This document shows, in pieces, positions 34,679 through 43,225 of a stretch of DNA of 64,000 nucleotides. Position numbers and translations under genes: made by a program. The stretch's first letter is position 1, and every line of letters begins with the position of its first letter. The stretch comes from Rhizobacter sp964253025 (GTDB lineage Bacteria; Pseudomonadota; Gammaproteobacteria; Burkholderiales; Burkholderiaceae_C): the NCBI RefSeq assembly GCF_964253025.1, contig NZ_CAXUQC020000001.1, forward strand, positions 1,798,001-1,862,000. Reading direction: 5' to 3'. The notes under the pieces are model-generated. The model ran no database searches and had not been told where the DNA came from. It saw only the letters and a list, made by a program, of their open reading frames with translations.

Positions 34679-36898
34679 TCACGCCAGCGCCGTCACCTGC
34701 ACCCCCACACCCCCCAGCACGGCGTTGCCCGAGAGCGGGTCGCGCAGGTTCTCGTCCAGTACGTCATTGAGGCTCACACCGGGCCGCTCCGACGCCACGC
34801 CCAGGCGGGTCCCGGGACGGGAGTGGCCCCAACCGTGCGGCAGGCTGACCACGCCGCGCATCACCTCGTCGCTCACTTCCACCTCGGCGTCGATCGCCGG
34901 GGCGTCCGCGCCGCGTGAGATGCGCGCCCGGCCGCCGTGGGTGAGCGACAGGCGCTCGGCGTCGGCCGGGTGGACGAGCAGCGTGCAGCGGAAGTCGCCC
35001 TTGGCCAACGTGGGCAGGTTGTGCATCCAGCTGTTGTTGGAGCGCACCTGCCGCCGACCGATGAGGACCATGTCCGGGGCGGGGGCGGCGAGGTCGGCCT
35101 GCGCGCGCGCCACATCGGCAATCAATGCGGCGGGCGCCAGCTCCACCTTGCCCGACGGCGTGCGCAGCAGGTCCGGCAAGCGGGGCTGCAGCGGGCCGAG
35201 GTCGATGCCGCTCGGCGCGGCGCGAAGCCGCGCCAGGGTGAGGCCGTCCGGCCGGGTGCCGAAGCCATCGCCATACGGGCCGGTGCGCAGCGAGATCTCG
35301 AGCAGCCGCTCCGGGCCACTCAGGCCTTGCACGGCCGCCATCACCTGGGGGGAGCGGCTGCCCATCGTGCGGGCCAGTTCGGCGGTGACGAGCTCGGTGT
35401 CGAGTGCGTCCACATCGGCGTGCGCGCCGCGGCCGGTGGCGATGGCCTGCAGCTTGAGCAGGATCTTCCACTCGGGCCAGCGGCCGTCCGCTGGGGCCAG
35501 CACCGCCGGGCTGTAGCGCGCCACGTTGCGGAAGGCCAGCTGGTGGAACGCCACGTCGTAGTGGCTGTCTTCCAGCGGTGCCAGCCCGGGCAGGATCACG
35601 TCGGCATGCCGCGTTGTCTCGTTCAGGTAGATGTCCACGCTCACCATGAACTCGAGCCCGTCGAGCGCCGCGGAGAGGCGTCGGCCATTGGGCGCCGACA
35701 GCACTGGGTTGCTTGCCACCGTGAGGAGCGCGCGCACCTGCCCATCGCCTGGAACCTCGATCTCTTCCGCGAGGCAGGTCATCGGCAGTTCACCGAACAC
35801 CTCCGGCGCGCCGCTCACGCGTGAGCGGTGGCGGCCGGTGACGATGCCCCGGCCCCGGCCCGGTTCACCGGTGCTGTTGGCCTGAAAGGCGGGCGCCAGC
35901 GGGAACATCGCGCCGCCCGGTTCGTCGAGGTGACCGGTGAGGGCGTTCAGCACGTCGATCAGCCAGCTGCACAAAGTGCCGAACGACTGCACGCACGTCC
36001 CCATGCGGCCGTAGAGGACGGCGCGCGGCGTCTGCGCCAGCGAGCGCGCAAGCCCACGAATGGCGGGCGCCTCGATGCCACAGCGCTCCGCCACGCGTTC
36101 GGCGCTGAAGGGCGCCACGGCGGCACGCACGTCATCCAGGCCGGCCAGGTGCTCCGTCAGCCGGCCGGTGCGCACCAAGCCTTCCTCGAATAGCGTGGCG
36201 GCCATGCCGAGCAGCAGGAAGGCATCGCCCTGCGGGCGGATGGTGAGGTGCTCGTCCGCCAGCTCGGCCGTCTCGCTGCGCCGCGGGTCGATCACCACCA
36301 GTCGGCCCCCGCGCGCGCGCAAGGCTTTGGCCTTGCCGCGGAAGTCGGGCACCGTCCACAGGCTGCCGTTGCTGGCCGCGGGGTTGGCGCCCAGCACGAT
36401 GAGGAGGTCGGTGCGCTCGATGTCGGGCACGGCGATCGACAGCCAGTGGCCGAACATCCACCCGCTCGACAACTGCTTGGGCATCTGGTCCAGGGTGGAG
36501 GCGGAGAACACGTTGCGGGTGCCGAGCGCCTTCAGCAGGCGGCTGTAGTACAGCATCAGGCCCATCTTGTGCGACGACGGGTTGCCCACCGTCACGCCCA
36601 AGGACTGGGCGCCGTGCTGCTCGCGAATCGGCACCAATCGGCGCTCGATCTCCGCGAAGGCCTCGTCCCAGGTGGCTGGCTCGAAGCGCCCGTCGCGCTT
36701 GATGAGCGGCGTGCGCAAACGATCGGGGTCTTCCTGCAAGTCCTTCAGGGCAAAGCCCTTCGGGCACATGTAGCCCGCGCTGAAGACATCGGCCTCATGG
36801 CCCCGGATGGCCGTCACCCGGCCGTCGGTCACATGGACGTCGAGGCCGCAGCAGGCCTCGCACAAGGGGCAGATGCGCTGCGTGACAGTCGTGTTCAT
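34679..36898 (-). CDS. Molybdopterin-dependent oxidoreductase (formate-dehydrogenase-like)
   Basis: The 739-residue enzyme belongs to the DMSO reductase superfamily. The N-terminal [4Fe-4S] site is Cys10, Cys13, Cys17 and Cys45 (CPLCEACCG and YMCPKG). The pterin-binding parts show 'PATWDEAFAEIERRL', 'LIVLGANPAASNGSLWTVPD', 'VVIDPRRSETAELADEHLTI' and a C-terminal molydop-binding domain ('HPADAERLSLTHGGRARISR', 'VSLPHGWGHSRPGTRLG'). There is no twin-arginine signal, so it is cytoplasmic. No electron-transfer subunit is adjacent; the substrate is unknown. The Xre/MmyB regulator gene lies 33 bases upstream on the same strand, suggesting coexpression. Confidence 0.92.
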   Translation of the reverse strand: MNTTVTQRICPLCEACCGLDVHVTDGRVTAIRGHEADVFSAGYMCPKGFALKDLQEDPDRLRTPLIKRDGRFEPATWDEAFAEIERRLVPIREQHGAQSLGVTVGNPSSHKMGLMLYYSRLLKALGTRNVFSASTLDQMPKQLSSGWMFGHWLSIAVPDIERTDLLIVLGANPAASNGSLWTVPDFRGKAKALRARGGRLVVIDPRRSETAELADEHLTIRPQGDAFLLLGMAATLFEEGLVRTGRLTEHLAGLDDVRAAVAPFSAERVAERCGIEAPAIRGLARSLAQTPRAVLYGRMGTCVQSFGTLCSWLIDVLNALTGHLDEPGGAMFPLAPAFQANSTGEPGRGRGIVTGRHRSRVSGAPEVFGELPMTCLAEEIEVPGDGQVRALLTVASNPVLSAPNGRRLSAALDGLEFMVSVDIYLNETTRHADVILPGLAPLEDSHYDVAFHQLAFRNVARYSPAVLAPADGRWPEWKILLKLQAIATGRGAHADVDALDTELVTAELARTMGSRSPQVMAAVQGLSGPERLLEISLRTGPYGDGFGTRPDGLTLARLRAAPSGIDLGPLQPRLPDLLRTPSGKVELAPAALIADVARAQADLAAPAPDMVLIGRRQVRSNNSWMHNLPTLAKGDFRCTLLVHPADAERLSLTHGGRARISRGADAPAIDAEVEVSDEVMRGVVSLPHGWGHSRPGTRLGVASERPGVSLNDVLDENLRDPLSGNAVLGGVGVQVTALA

Positions 36899-36931
36899 CG
36901 GAGCCTCCGTGAATCGGTCGGATGAGTGTAC

Positions 36932-37759
36932 TCAGTTTCGCACGAGTGTGCGCAGGGCTTCGGCCGTGGCGGCATCGGCCGGAAAGAAGGTCTCCAACGC
37001 CAACTCCGACAAGGTAATGTCCACCGGTGAGCCGAACACGGTCGTCGTGCTCAGGAAACTCAGCACCCCGGCGGGCGTGCGCATGCGCAGCGGCACGGCG
37101 ATGGCAGAGGCCTCGGCCTCCGCGCCGGCGCCGTCCGGGTCGTCCACCGATGGGGCAGGGTAGGCCTGCAATTCGGACAGCAGTGCGGTCAGCGTGGCGT
37201 CCGCCGTGGCCTCGATCTGCTGCGCCAACCGGTGCAGCAGGTGGGCGCGCCAGGTGGCGAGGTTGGCGATGCGCGATGCGAGGCCACCCGGATGCAGGCT
37301 CAAGCGCAGCACGTTCACCGGCCCCTGCAGCAGCGCCGCGTCCACACCTTGCAGCAGCAAGGGCACGGTGGCGTTGTGGCTCAGCATGGTCCAGTGCCGG
37401 TCCACCGCGAGGGCCGGCCAGGGCTCATGCGCCTTGAGCACCTGGTCCACCGCATCGCGCGCCGCGCCGAGCGCCGGGTCCGCCAAGGGCCGCTCGCGAT
37501 AGAGCGGTGCAAAGCCCGCCGCCGCAAGCAGCTGGTTGCGCTCGCGCAGCGGCACCGCCAGGCGCTCGGCCAGGTGCATCACCATGGCGCGGCTGGGCGC
37601 CGCGCGGCCCGTCTCCACATAGCTCAGGTGGCGGGTGGAGATGTCGGCCGCCGAGGCGAGGTCCAGCTGGCTGAGGCGGCGGTGCAGCCGCCAGGCGCGG
37701 ATCAGGTCACCGACCGTGCGGGCCTCGGCGGCAAAGGTGGTTTGGGCAGATGAGGTCAT
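36932..37759 (-). CDS. Xre-family regulator with MmyB-like ligand-binding domain
   Basis: This 275-residue regulator has an N-terminal helix-turn-helix ('VGDLIRAWRLHRRLSQLDLA', 'DISTRHLSYVETGRAAPSRA') and a C-terminal MmyB-like PAS-type domain ('WPALAVDRHWTMLSHNATVP', 'LRLSLHPGGLASRIANLATW'). Such proteins often regulate redox or fatty-acid-linked genes next to oxidoreductases. It is transcribed divergently from a small membrane protein and together with the molybdopterin oxidoreductase. Confidence 0.9.
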   Translation of the reverse strand: MTSSAQTTFAAEARTVGDLIRAWRLHRRLSQLDLASAADISTRHLSYVETGRAAPSRAMVMHLAERLAVPLRERNQLLAAAGFAPLYRERPLADPALGAARDAVDQVLKAHEPWPALAVDRHWTMLSHNATVPLLLQGVDAALLQGPVNVLRLSLHPGGLASRIANLATWRAHLLHRLAQQIEATADATLTALLSELQAYPAPSVDDPDGAGAEAEASAIAVPLRMRTPAGVLSFLSTTTVFGSPVDITLSELALETFFPADAATAEALRTLVRN

Positions 37760-37912
37760 GGTGCGCTGACGATAGCGCAGCGCCCGCGCCGCTCGCCATG
37801 ACCTCCCACGTCATGGACGTGCCGCCGCCCGCTGCCGAAACTGATCCCCATGCCGCAACGACAACCTGGCCATGGGGGCCGGGCCACGAGCGGCTCACCA
37901 AAGGAGATCCAC

Positions 37913-38344
37913 ATGTCTGCTTCCCTGGCTTCCGCTTCCGCTTCTGCTTCCTCTGCGCCGCAGTCCTTCCTGCGCAAGGTGCTTTGGGCCGATGCCGCCG
38001 TGAGCGCTGCCGCTGCCGCCGTCATGTCCTTCGGCGGTGGGCTGCTTGCCTCGCCACTCGGCCTGCCGACCAACCTGCTCATGCCCGCGGGCTTGAGCCT
38101 CTTCGTCTATGCGGCGTTCGTGCTGTGGTTGGCCCGCCGGCCGGTGTTGCCACGCGGTGGCGTGTGGGCGGCCGTGGTGATCAATGTGGTGTGGGCGGTG
38201 GACTGTCTGGCGATCGCGTTCGGGCCGTGGTTCGAGCCGACGGGGTTTGGGATCGCGTTCCTTGTGGCGCAGGTGGTGACGGTGGGGGTGTTTGCGGAGT
38301 TGCAGGTGATGGGGCTGCGACGCGGTGATCGTGCAGTCTCATGA
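37913..38344 (+). CDS. Small four-helix inner-membrane protein
   Basis: ATG 37913 has a strong ribosome-binding site (AAAGGAG, eight bases away); the frame extends to 37850 but without one. The 143-residue product has a Ser/Ala-rich start and about four hydrophobic helices ('VSAAAAAVMSFGGGLLASPL', 'LLMPAGLSLFVYAAFVLWLA', 'GVWAAVVINVVWAVDCLAIA', 'GIAFLVAQVVTVGVFAELQV'). I recognise no characterised function. It is divergent from the Xre/MmyB regulator, which may control it. Confidence 0.75.
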   Translation: MSASLASASASASSAPQSFLRKVLWADAAVSAAAAAVMSFGGGLLASPLGLPTNLLMPAGLSLFVYAAFVLWLARRPVLPRGGVWAAVVINVVWAVDCLAIAFGPWFEPTGFGIAFLVAQVVTVGVFAELQVMGLRRGDRAVS

Positions 38345-38617
38345 CCGACTCGGCCACGCAGGGGCTCGCTGTTCGGGAAGTGCAGCTTCTGCGTTGAGTG
38401 CAGGGCTGGCCCAGCGTCTTGCGAATGCGTGACGGCGGTTGCAGCTTGTTGCGATTGGTTCGAGCAGTCACCTTGTCCACTGTTCCCCCCTAGAAAACAG
38501 GCTGTCAACTCTTGCAGGTCAGGCCGCCAACCGGCGCTTTTCCATGTGGTTGTAGGGGGGTGTCTTACGCATCGGCCTTTCAGAATCGCCTCACCTTATC
38601 GAAGCGCGATCTGATCC
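38345..38617. other. Intergenic region before the VirB8/pilus operon
   Basis: These 273 bases should hold the promoter of the long operon that follows. I find no integrase fragment, tRNA end or direct repeat matching the right end of the operon. The sequence is slightly less GC-rich and has a C6 and a G6 run near 38486 and 38555. Confidence 0.4.
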
Positions 38618-39409
38618 GTGTCGACCCCTCACTCCACTGCTCAACTGCTGCCGCCCATCCCCGGCGATGCCACGTCATCTCGCCGCCCGTCCGGCGAGAG
38701 CCGTGCAGGACGTCGGCCCGACCGCGCCGCGCCGCGGAAGGCCGACAAGGCAGGCCGGCCGCTGCGCAATACACCTCCCGTCGCACTCGACAACATCCGC
38801 CTCTTCGCTGAACTGTTCGGCGATCCGCAAGCCAACGCGGCTCGGTGGTTCGTCGCCACGATCGTTCTTGGAGGAGTGGTTGCGGCCCAGGCCATTGCCA
38901 TCTCGCGGATGCTGCCGTTGAAGCAGGCGGTTCCGTACGCCGTCGAGTACACCGCCGATGGCGCGGTGGTCCGGGTCGTCGAGGCTGCGGCGTATCACCC
39001 GACTTCAGCCGTGCTCAAGTCCGAGCTCGCACGCTGGGTCGAGCGCCTGCTCGTCATCGATCCTTACCTGACTCGAGAGAACCTTCGGCTCTCCACCCGT
39101 CCTCTGCGCGGCAAGGCCGTCTCGCAGCACAAGGACTTTGTTGAGGCCGAAGCGCCCTTCAAGCGCCTGCTGGCAGCTCCCGGACTGGTTCGCACCGCCC
39201 GAACGAGCGGTGTGGATGTGTCCCAGAACGGCATTGCCTTCGTCTTCGTGACCACCACCGAACGGTCCGGGACAGGGGAGGCCGTCGTCCGCAAATGGCG
39301 GTTCACGGTGCATTACGTGCTGACGGTGCCGGACACCGAGGAGAACATCCTCGCCAACCCGGCGGGTTTGAACATCACCCACTTCGAACGCGCCCAGGAC
39401 CTTTCATGA
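38618..39409 (+). CDS. virB8: VirB8-like type IV secretion inner-membrane protein
   Basis: This 263-residue protein (GTG start) has a long Pro/Arg-rich cytoplasmic N-terminus of about 70 residues and one membrane helix (about 77-97, 'WFVATIVLGGVVAAQAIAIS'). The periplasmic NTF2-like VirB8 domain follows, with the family endings 'WRFTVHYVLTVPDTEENILA' and 'NPAGLNITHFERAQDLS'. VirB8 nucleates the inner-membrane complex of type IV secretion machines. Its stop overlaps virB9 by four bases. The N-terminal extension is longer than in canonical VirB8 proteins. Confidence 0.88.
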   Translation: MSTPHSTAQLLPPIPGDATSSRRPSGESRAGRRPDRAAPRKADKAGRPLRNTPPVALDNIRLFAELFGDPQANAARWFVATIVLGGVVAAQAIAISRMLPLKQAVPYAVEYTADGAVVRVVEAAAYHPTSAVLKSELARWVERLLVIDPYLTRENLRLSTRPLRGKAVSQHKDFVEAEAPFKRLLAAPGLVRTARTSGVDVSQNGIAFVFVTTTERSGTGEAVVRKWRFTVHYVLTVPDTEENILANPAGLNITHFERAQDLS

Positions 39410-40281
39410 ACCGGCCTCGATCCACTCCGCTTTTCTTCACTGTGACGTATTCCGCCGCCGCGCTGCTGTCGCTGTCGCCCGCCTGGGCGCAATCGCCGCT
39501 CGTTCCGACGCCGGTCATGGGCGAAGCGCGCATGGTCACCTTCGACTACGACGACGACCGAATCTACAAGGTGCTTGTGCGTCCCCGCAACACCACGCAG
39601 TTGAAGCTGTCACCCGATGAACGCGTGACGTACGTCTCGGCTGGCGATGCGTCGAGCTTCAACGTCAATGTCCCGTCGAGCAAGGCGTTCGTGGAAGTCA
39701 AGCCGAAGTGGGAAGACGTGTCGACCAACCTGCTGGTCGTCACAACCCGCCGCTCGTACCACATCGACCTGCAGAGCACGTCCGAAGGGAAGAAGTGGTA
39801 CACGCGGGTGGCCTGGACCTACGCCGGTCCTGCGCTGCTGGACCAGACCGAACCGGCTGCAACCCGCGCAACGGCCGAAGGGGCCACTCCTTCGGACCAC
39901 CCCTCGTCGGCAACAGCAGCCGGCACAACGGCGAATGGACGCGAGGCACTGATAGCCGGGGTTTCCGTCGACAAGCTGTACTTCAAGTACGAGATGCAGG
40001 GCGACGCGCCGTTCCGACCCCTCCAAGTCTTCGATGACGGCACGCATACCTACATTCGACTGGCCGATGACCTCCAGGAACTCCCCGCGCTGTTCATGAT
40101 CACGCCGGACTCCGATGAAACGGCATTGGTCAACTACAGCATCAATGCGCCGTACTTGATCGTTCAGCGCACCATGGACAAGTTCGTGCTCAAGCTCGGC
40201 CGTGCCAAGGTGGAAGTGCTGCGGGACAGCGCAAAGCCTGGCTTCTTCGCGCGGCTCGGGTTCGGGCGAGGAGGGCGCTGA
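39406..40281 (+). CDS. virB9: VirB9-like type IV secretion core protein
   Basis: The 291-residue exported protein (signal 'LFFTVTYSAAALLSLSPAWA') has both VirB9 parts. The N-terminal domain shows 'RMVTFDYDDDRIYKVLVRP'. After a Thr/Ala-rich linker, the C-terminal domain shows 'YFKYEMQGDAPFRPLQVFDD', 'THTYIRLADDLQELPALFMI' and 'YLIVQRTMDKFVLKLG'. VirB9 joins VirB10 and VirB7 to form the outer-membrane core ring. No VirB7-type small lipoprotein gene is seen beside it. I start it at ATG 39406 (four-base overlap with virB8); the frame from 39295 would run inside virB8. Confidence 0.9.
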   Translation: MNRPRSTPLFFTVTYSAAALLSLSPAWAQSPLVPTPVMGEARMVTFDYDDDRIYKVLVRPRNTTQLKLSPDERVTYVSAGDASSFNVNVPSSKAFVEVKPKWEDVSTNLLVVTTRRSYHIDLQSTSEGKKWYTRVAWTYAGPALLDQTEPAATRATAEGATPSDHPSSATAAGTTANGREALIAGVSVDKLYFKYEMQGDAPFRPLQVFDDGTHTYIRLADDLQELPALFMITPDSDETALVNYSINAPYLIVQRTMDKFVLKLGRAKVEVLRDSAKPGFFARLGFGRGGR

Positions 40282-41543
40282 TGGCTGATCTCCTCATTTC
40301 GCCGGAAGGCTACACCACACCGGGCGGTGTTCCGCGGAAGCTGCTTGCCGGAATCTTCGTCGTGGTGACGCTCGCTGCAATGGCCGTCTTCATGCTCGGC
40401 GCTGCAGATGAGCCGCTGATGACCGGCGATCAGAAAGCCCGAGCGGAGCTGAGCAAACCGGAGTCGGTTGCAAGTCAGCAAAAGGGAAATGCGCATTGGG
40501 TCGACGAAGCGGCCGATCGCGCGGCGAAGGACCGCGCGGCCGCGGAGAAGAGACGCCTTTCTGGCAGCGCAGTTGACGCAAACGACGAGATCGAATCCTT
40601 CCCGATTCCCGCCGTGCCGAGGCGGGTGGGCGACCCGGAACTTCCGCAATCCGTCGGGGCTGCTGACGCCCGATTGCCTGATCCGGCGGTGGCGGAACGC
40701 GAACTGGCAGCGCGGGGCGCAGCGTCCACGGTGTTCGACGAGGGCGCGACCAGTGGGTCCGGCTCGCCGGCCGAACTCGTCAGGCGTGCTGCCGAGATGC
40801 CTGCCGGAGCAGCTGCAGACGTGGCGCCCATCATCGAGGCGATCAAGGCAACGCACGGGCGGCCGGCCCCAGCGGCGGAACCGCTGTCGCGCGCAGGAAG
40901 TGATCGCGCCTGGGCCGATCAGATGTCCACGCCAGCCACTGTCCAGCCACTGCAACCGCAGCCGCCCGTGACCGACTTGATGCTGTACCAGGGCACGGTC
41001 ATCCCGAGCGTGCTGACACGACGCATCAACAGCGACATGCCGGGGGTGGTCACCGCGCGGGTCAGCATGGACGTATACGACTCGCGAACAAGCCGCCGTC
41101 TGCTGCTGCCCAAAGGAGCCTTGCTCGTCGGTGCCTACAACCACGACGTGAAGCCTGGTCAAAGCCGTCTGCAGTTTGCGTTCACGAAGCTGAAGATGCC
41201 GGACGGCTCGACGTTCGATCTGCCCGGGGCGGGCGGTTCCGACGCCGCAGGCCAAGCTGGAATGGAGGGTGACGTTGATCGCCACTTTCTCCGCACGTTC
41301 GGATCTGCGCTTCTCCTGGGCGTCATTGCTGACCGCGTCACGCGCATTGCCGCCTTGCCCAGCGGCGGGAGCCAGGGCCAGGGCGGCATCTCTGCGACCG
41401 GGCAAGTCTTCGTCGATACGGCGCGAGCCGAACTCGAGCGAAACAAGTCAATTCCGCCCACCGTCACGCTGGAGGAGGGCACGCGACTCAACGTCGAAGT
41501 TGTGCGCGACATGGCCTTTCCCACGACCTTCCCGGAGCGGTGA
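40281..41543 (+). CDS. virB10: VirB10/TrbI-like type IV secretion core protein
   Basis: The 420-residue protein has a short cytoplasmic start, a membrane helix (about 20-41, 'LLAGIFVVVTLAAMAVFMLG') and a long Ala/Glu/Pro-rich periplasmic linker. The TrbI/VirB10 domain follows, with 'LMLYQGTVIPSVLTRRINSD', 'PGVVTARVSMDVYDS', 'LLLPKGALLVGAYN' and 'EEGTRLNVEVVRDMAF'. VirB10 spans both membranes and gates the channel. The start shares one base with the virB9 stop (TGATG). It overlaps the next gene by four bases. Confidence 0.93.
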   Translation: MADLLISPEGYTTPGGVPRKLLAGIFVVVTLAAMAVFMLGAADEPLMTGDQKARAELSKPESVASQQKGNAHWVDEAADRAAKDRAAAEKRRLSGSAVDANDEIESFPIPAVPRRVGDPELPQSVGAADARLPDPAVAERELAARGAASTVFDEGATSGSGSPAELVRRAAEMPAGAAADVAPIIEAIKATHGRPAPAAEPLSRAGSDRAWADQMSTPATVQPLQPQPPVTDLMLYQGTVIPSVLTRRINSDMPGVVTARVSMDVYDSRTSRRLLLPKGALLVGAYNHDVKPGQSRLQFAFTKLKMPDGSTFDLPGAGGSDAAGQAGMEGDVDRHFLRTFGSALLLGVIADRVTRIAALPSGGSQGQGGISATGQVFVDTARAELERNKSIPPTVTLEEGTRLNVEVVRDMAFPTTFPER

Positions 41544-42727
41544 ACCGCATGAAACATCATCCACAGTGGCCCGGGCGTCTTGCCCTAGGCCTTTGCTTCG
41601 CCATCAGTGCACCGGCCGCGCATTCACAGCGCATAGGCCCGTTCGATTTCGACTACCGCATCAGCGGTCATTCGGAGGCGCGGCCGCAGCAGGTGTTCGA
41701 CGACGGTCTGGGAAAAACCTATTTCCAGTTCAAGCCGGGTGCTGCCGTGCCGGTGATCCTCGTCGGAGCAGGGCCCGTCATGCAGTTGCCTGAAGTCGAG
41801 GGTCCATATCACGTGGTGGCTGGCCGTGCGCGCGACTACACGCTGGTGGTCCCTGGGGGGACTGCCCGCGTGCGTCACACGGCGGTCCTGTCGGGTGCCC
41901 AGCCGCCGTCGAGCCACCCTGAAGCGGCCCCCGCTGCGTCGCGCCGCGGTCCACCCACCTATCGCACCGGCGACCGGACGATCAGCAGCTACGCCACTCC
42001 GGTTCGAGGCGATGTGATCGAGTGGACAGAGCCAGACCTGGCTTTGCCGGTCGATGTGGCCTTCAGCGGGCGTGGTGTTCAAGTGCCTCCACGCGATGTC
42101 GATCGCTTGGCCGCCTCGATCCGGCAGGGCGGACGCGCATCACGAATCCTGATCGAATCTTCCGACATGCATCCTGCTGGACTTCTCCTTCGGCGGGTGT
42201 CCTCGCTGCGCCGATCGCTGGCTTCTGCCGGCGCCGAACCTCATCAGCTCGTCGACGCGCCCGCCGACGCTGAAGCTACGCCGCCGCCGCCGTCGCAAAC
42301 GAAGACGGCTGGCCGCACCCTGGGGCGGGACGTGCTGCGAGTTCGCTGGCGGCCAGCCCAGGGTCAACGGGACGCCGCGGTGCAAACGTTGCCCGCGAAG
42401 GCCGCGCCGTTACGGTCGGCCGTTCCGAGTGAGCTGCCGACGTCGGAGCCACTGGCCGGAATGGGCCGACCGGTTGCAGGGCAGTTCGATCTGTTGCTGA
42501 GTGATGGCACCGTCGCCGTTGCGCTGAGGCGGTGGGCGCTCGATGCCGGCTATGACCTTCAGTGGGACACGCCGGTACATGCGCCGGTCACCGGCGAGCT
42601 CACCTTGGACGCGCCGTCGTTCCCTGATGCAGCCGAGCGCGTCATCGCCGGCCTGCGCGCCTCAGGCTATCCGCTGCAGTTGATGACTGCTCCAGGGCGC
42701 ACGTTGCGTGTGTCCCGGCTGGAATGA
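41540..42727 (+). CDS. VirB9-like domain fused to TcpQ domain (PilL-like)
   Basis: The 395-residue exported protein (signal ending near 'AAHS') begins with a segment that resembles the VirB9 C-terminal domain. 'HSEARPQQVFDDGLGKTYFQ' mirrors 'RPLQVFDDGTHTYI' of the VirB9 two genes upstream. A variable middle part and a C-terminal TcpQ domain follow ('FDLLLSDGTVAVALRRWALD', 'AGYDLQWDTPVHAPVTGEL', 'VIAGLRASGYPLQL'). TcpQ domains belong to type IVb pilus proteins such as PilL and TcpQ that help the secretin. The combination is unusual and links the two halves of this operon. Confidence 0.78.
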   Translation: MNRMKHHPQWPGRLALGLCFAISAPAAHSQRIGPFDFDYRISGHSEARPQQVFDDGLGKTYFQFKPGAAVPVILVGAGPVMQLPEVEGPYHVVAGRARDYTLVVPGGTARVRHTAVLSGAQPPSSHPEAAPAASRRGPPTYRTGDRTISSYATPVRGDVIEWTEPDLALPVDVAFSGRGVQVPPRDVDRLAASIRQGGRASRILIESSDMHPAGLLLRRVSSLRRSLASAGAEPHQLVDAPADAEATPPPPSQTKTAGRTLGRDVLRVRWRPAQGQRDAAVQTLPAKAAPLRSAVPSELPTSEPLAGMGRPVAGQFDLLLSDGTVAVALRRWALDAGYDLQWDTPVHAPVTGELTLDAPSFPDAAERVIAGLRASGYPLQLMTAPGRTLRVSRLE

Positions 42728-42778
42728 GCCGTGCTCCGGGCAATTCATCGGGGCCTACACAAATCAAAGGGAGGAGAC

Positions 42779-43225
42779 ATGTTGAAGAGATTCGTGGTGT
42801 TGCACTGTGCGGTAGGCATCGCCAGCGGCGCAATGGCGCAGAGTAACCATCACCAGCCACCCTTGCCGGTCGCCCCGTTCTCGGCCTCGGCGTCCAGCGT
42901 CGGGCCTGCGGTTGGGGCCTCAGGCGCCGTTGAACGCTGGGAGGTCATGGCATCCGACGTCACCCTGGCCCGCACCTTCGAGCGCTGGTCTTTGGCCGCC
43001 GGTCACAAGCTGAAGTGGGACGCAGCGCGCAATTTCCTGATCGGTGCGCCGGATGTGTACGTTGGAACCTTCGAGGGCGCCATCGAACACGTGTTGCGAT
43101 CACCCGGAATTCGCTATTCAGACTATCCGCTGGAGGCTTGCGTCTACGCCAACAGTCCCCCACTCGTTCGAATCACCCGCCAGGGTGAGCAGAGTCGCGA
43201 ATGCCTCGCATCGACCGCGCCATGA
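42779..43225 (+). CDS. TcpQ-domain type IVb pilus accessory protein
   Basis: The 148-residue exported protein starts at ATG 42779, which has the strongest ribosome-binding site in the operon (GGGAGGAG). After a signal peptide and a Pro/Ala-rich spacer comes a TcpQ-like domain: 'LARTFERWSLAAGHKLKWDA', 'DVYVGTFEGAIEHVLRSPGI' and 'LVRITRQGEQSREC'. In Vibrio, TcpQ stabilises the TcpC secretin, so this protein probably assists the PilN secretin encoded directly after it. Confidence 0.8.
   Translation: MLKRFVVLHCAVGIASGAMAQSNHHQPPLPVAPFSASASSVGPAVGASGAVERWEVMASDVTLARTFERWSLAAGHKLKWDAARNFLIGAPDVYVGTFEGAIEHVLRSPGIRYSDYPLEACVYANSPPLVRITRQGEQSRECLASTAP

Noticed and set aside
36132..36767. Separate gene inside the molybdopterin oxidoreductase
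   Set aside because: It is a same-strand shadow frame with an Arg/Pro-rich product; the main frame has intact cofactor motifs.
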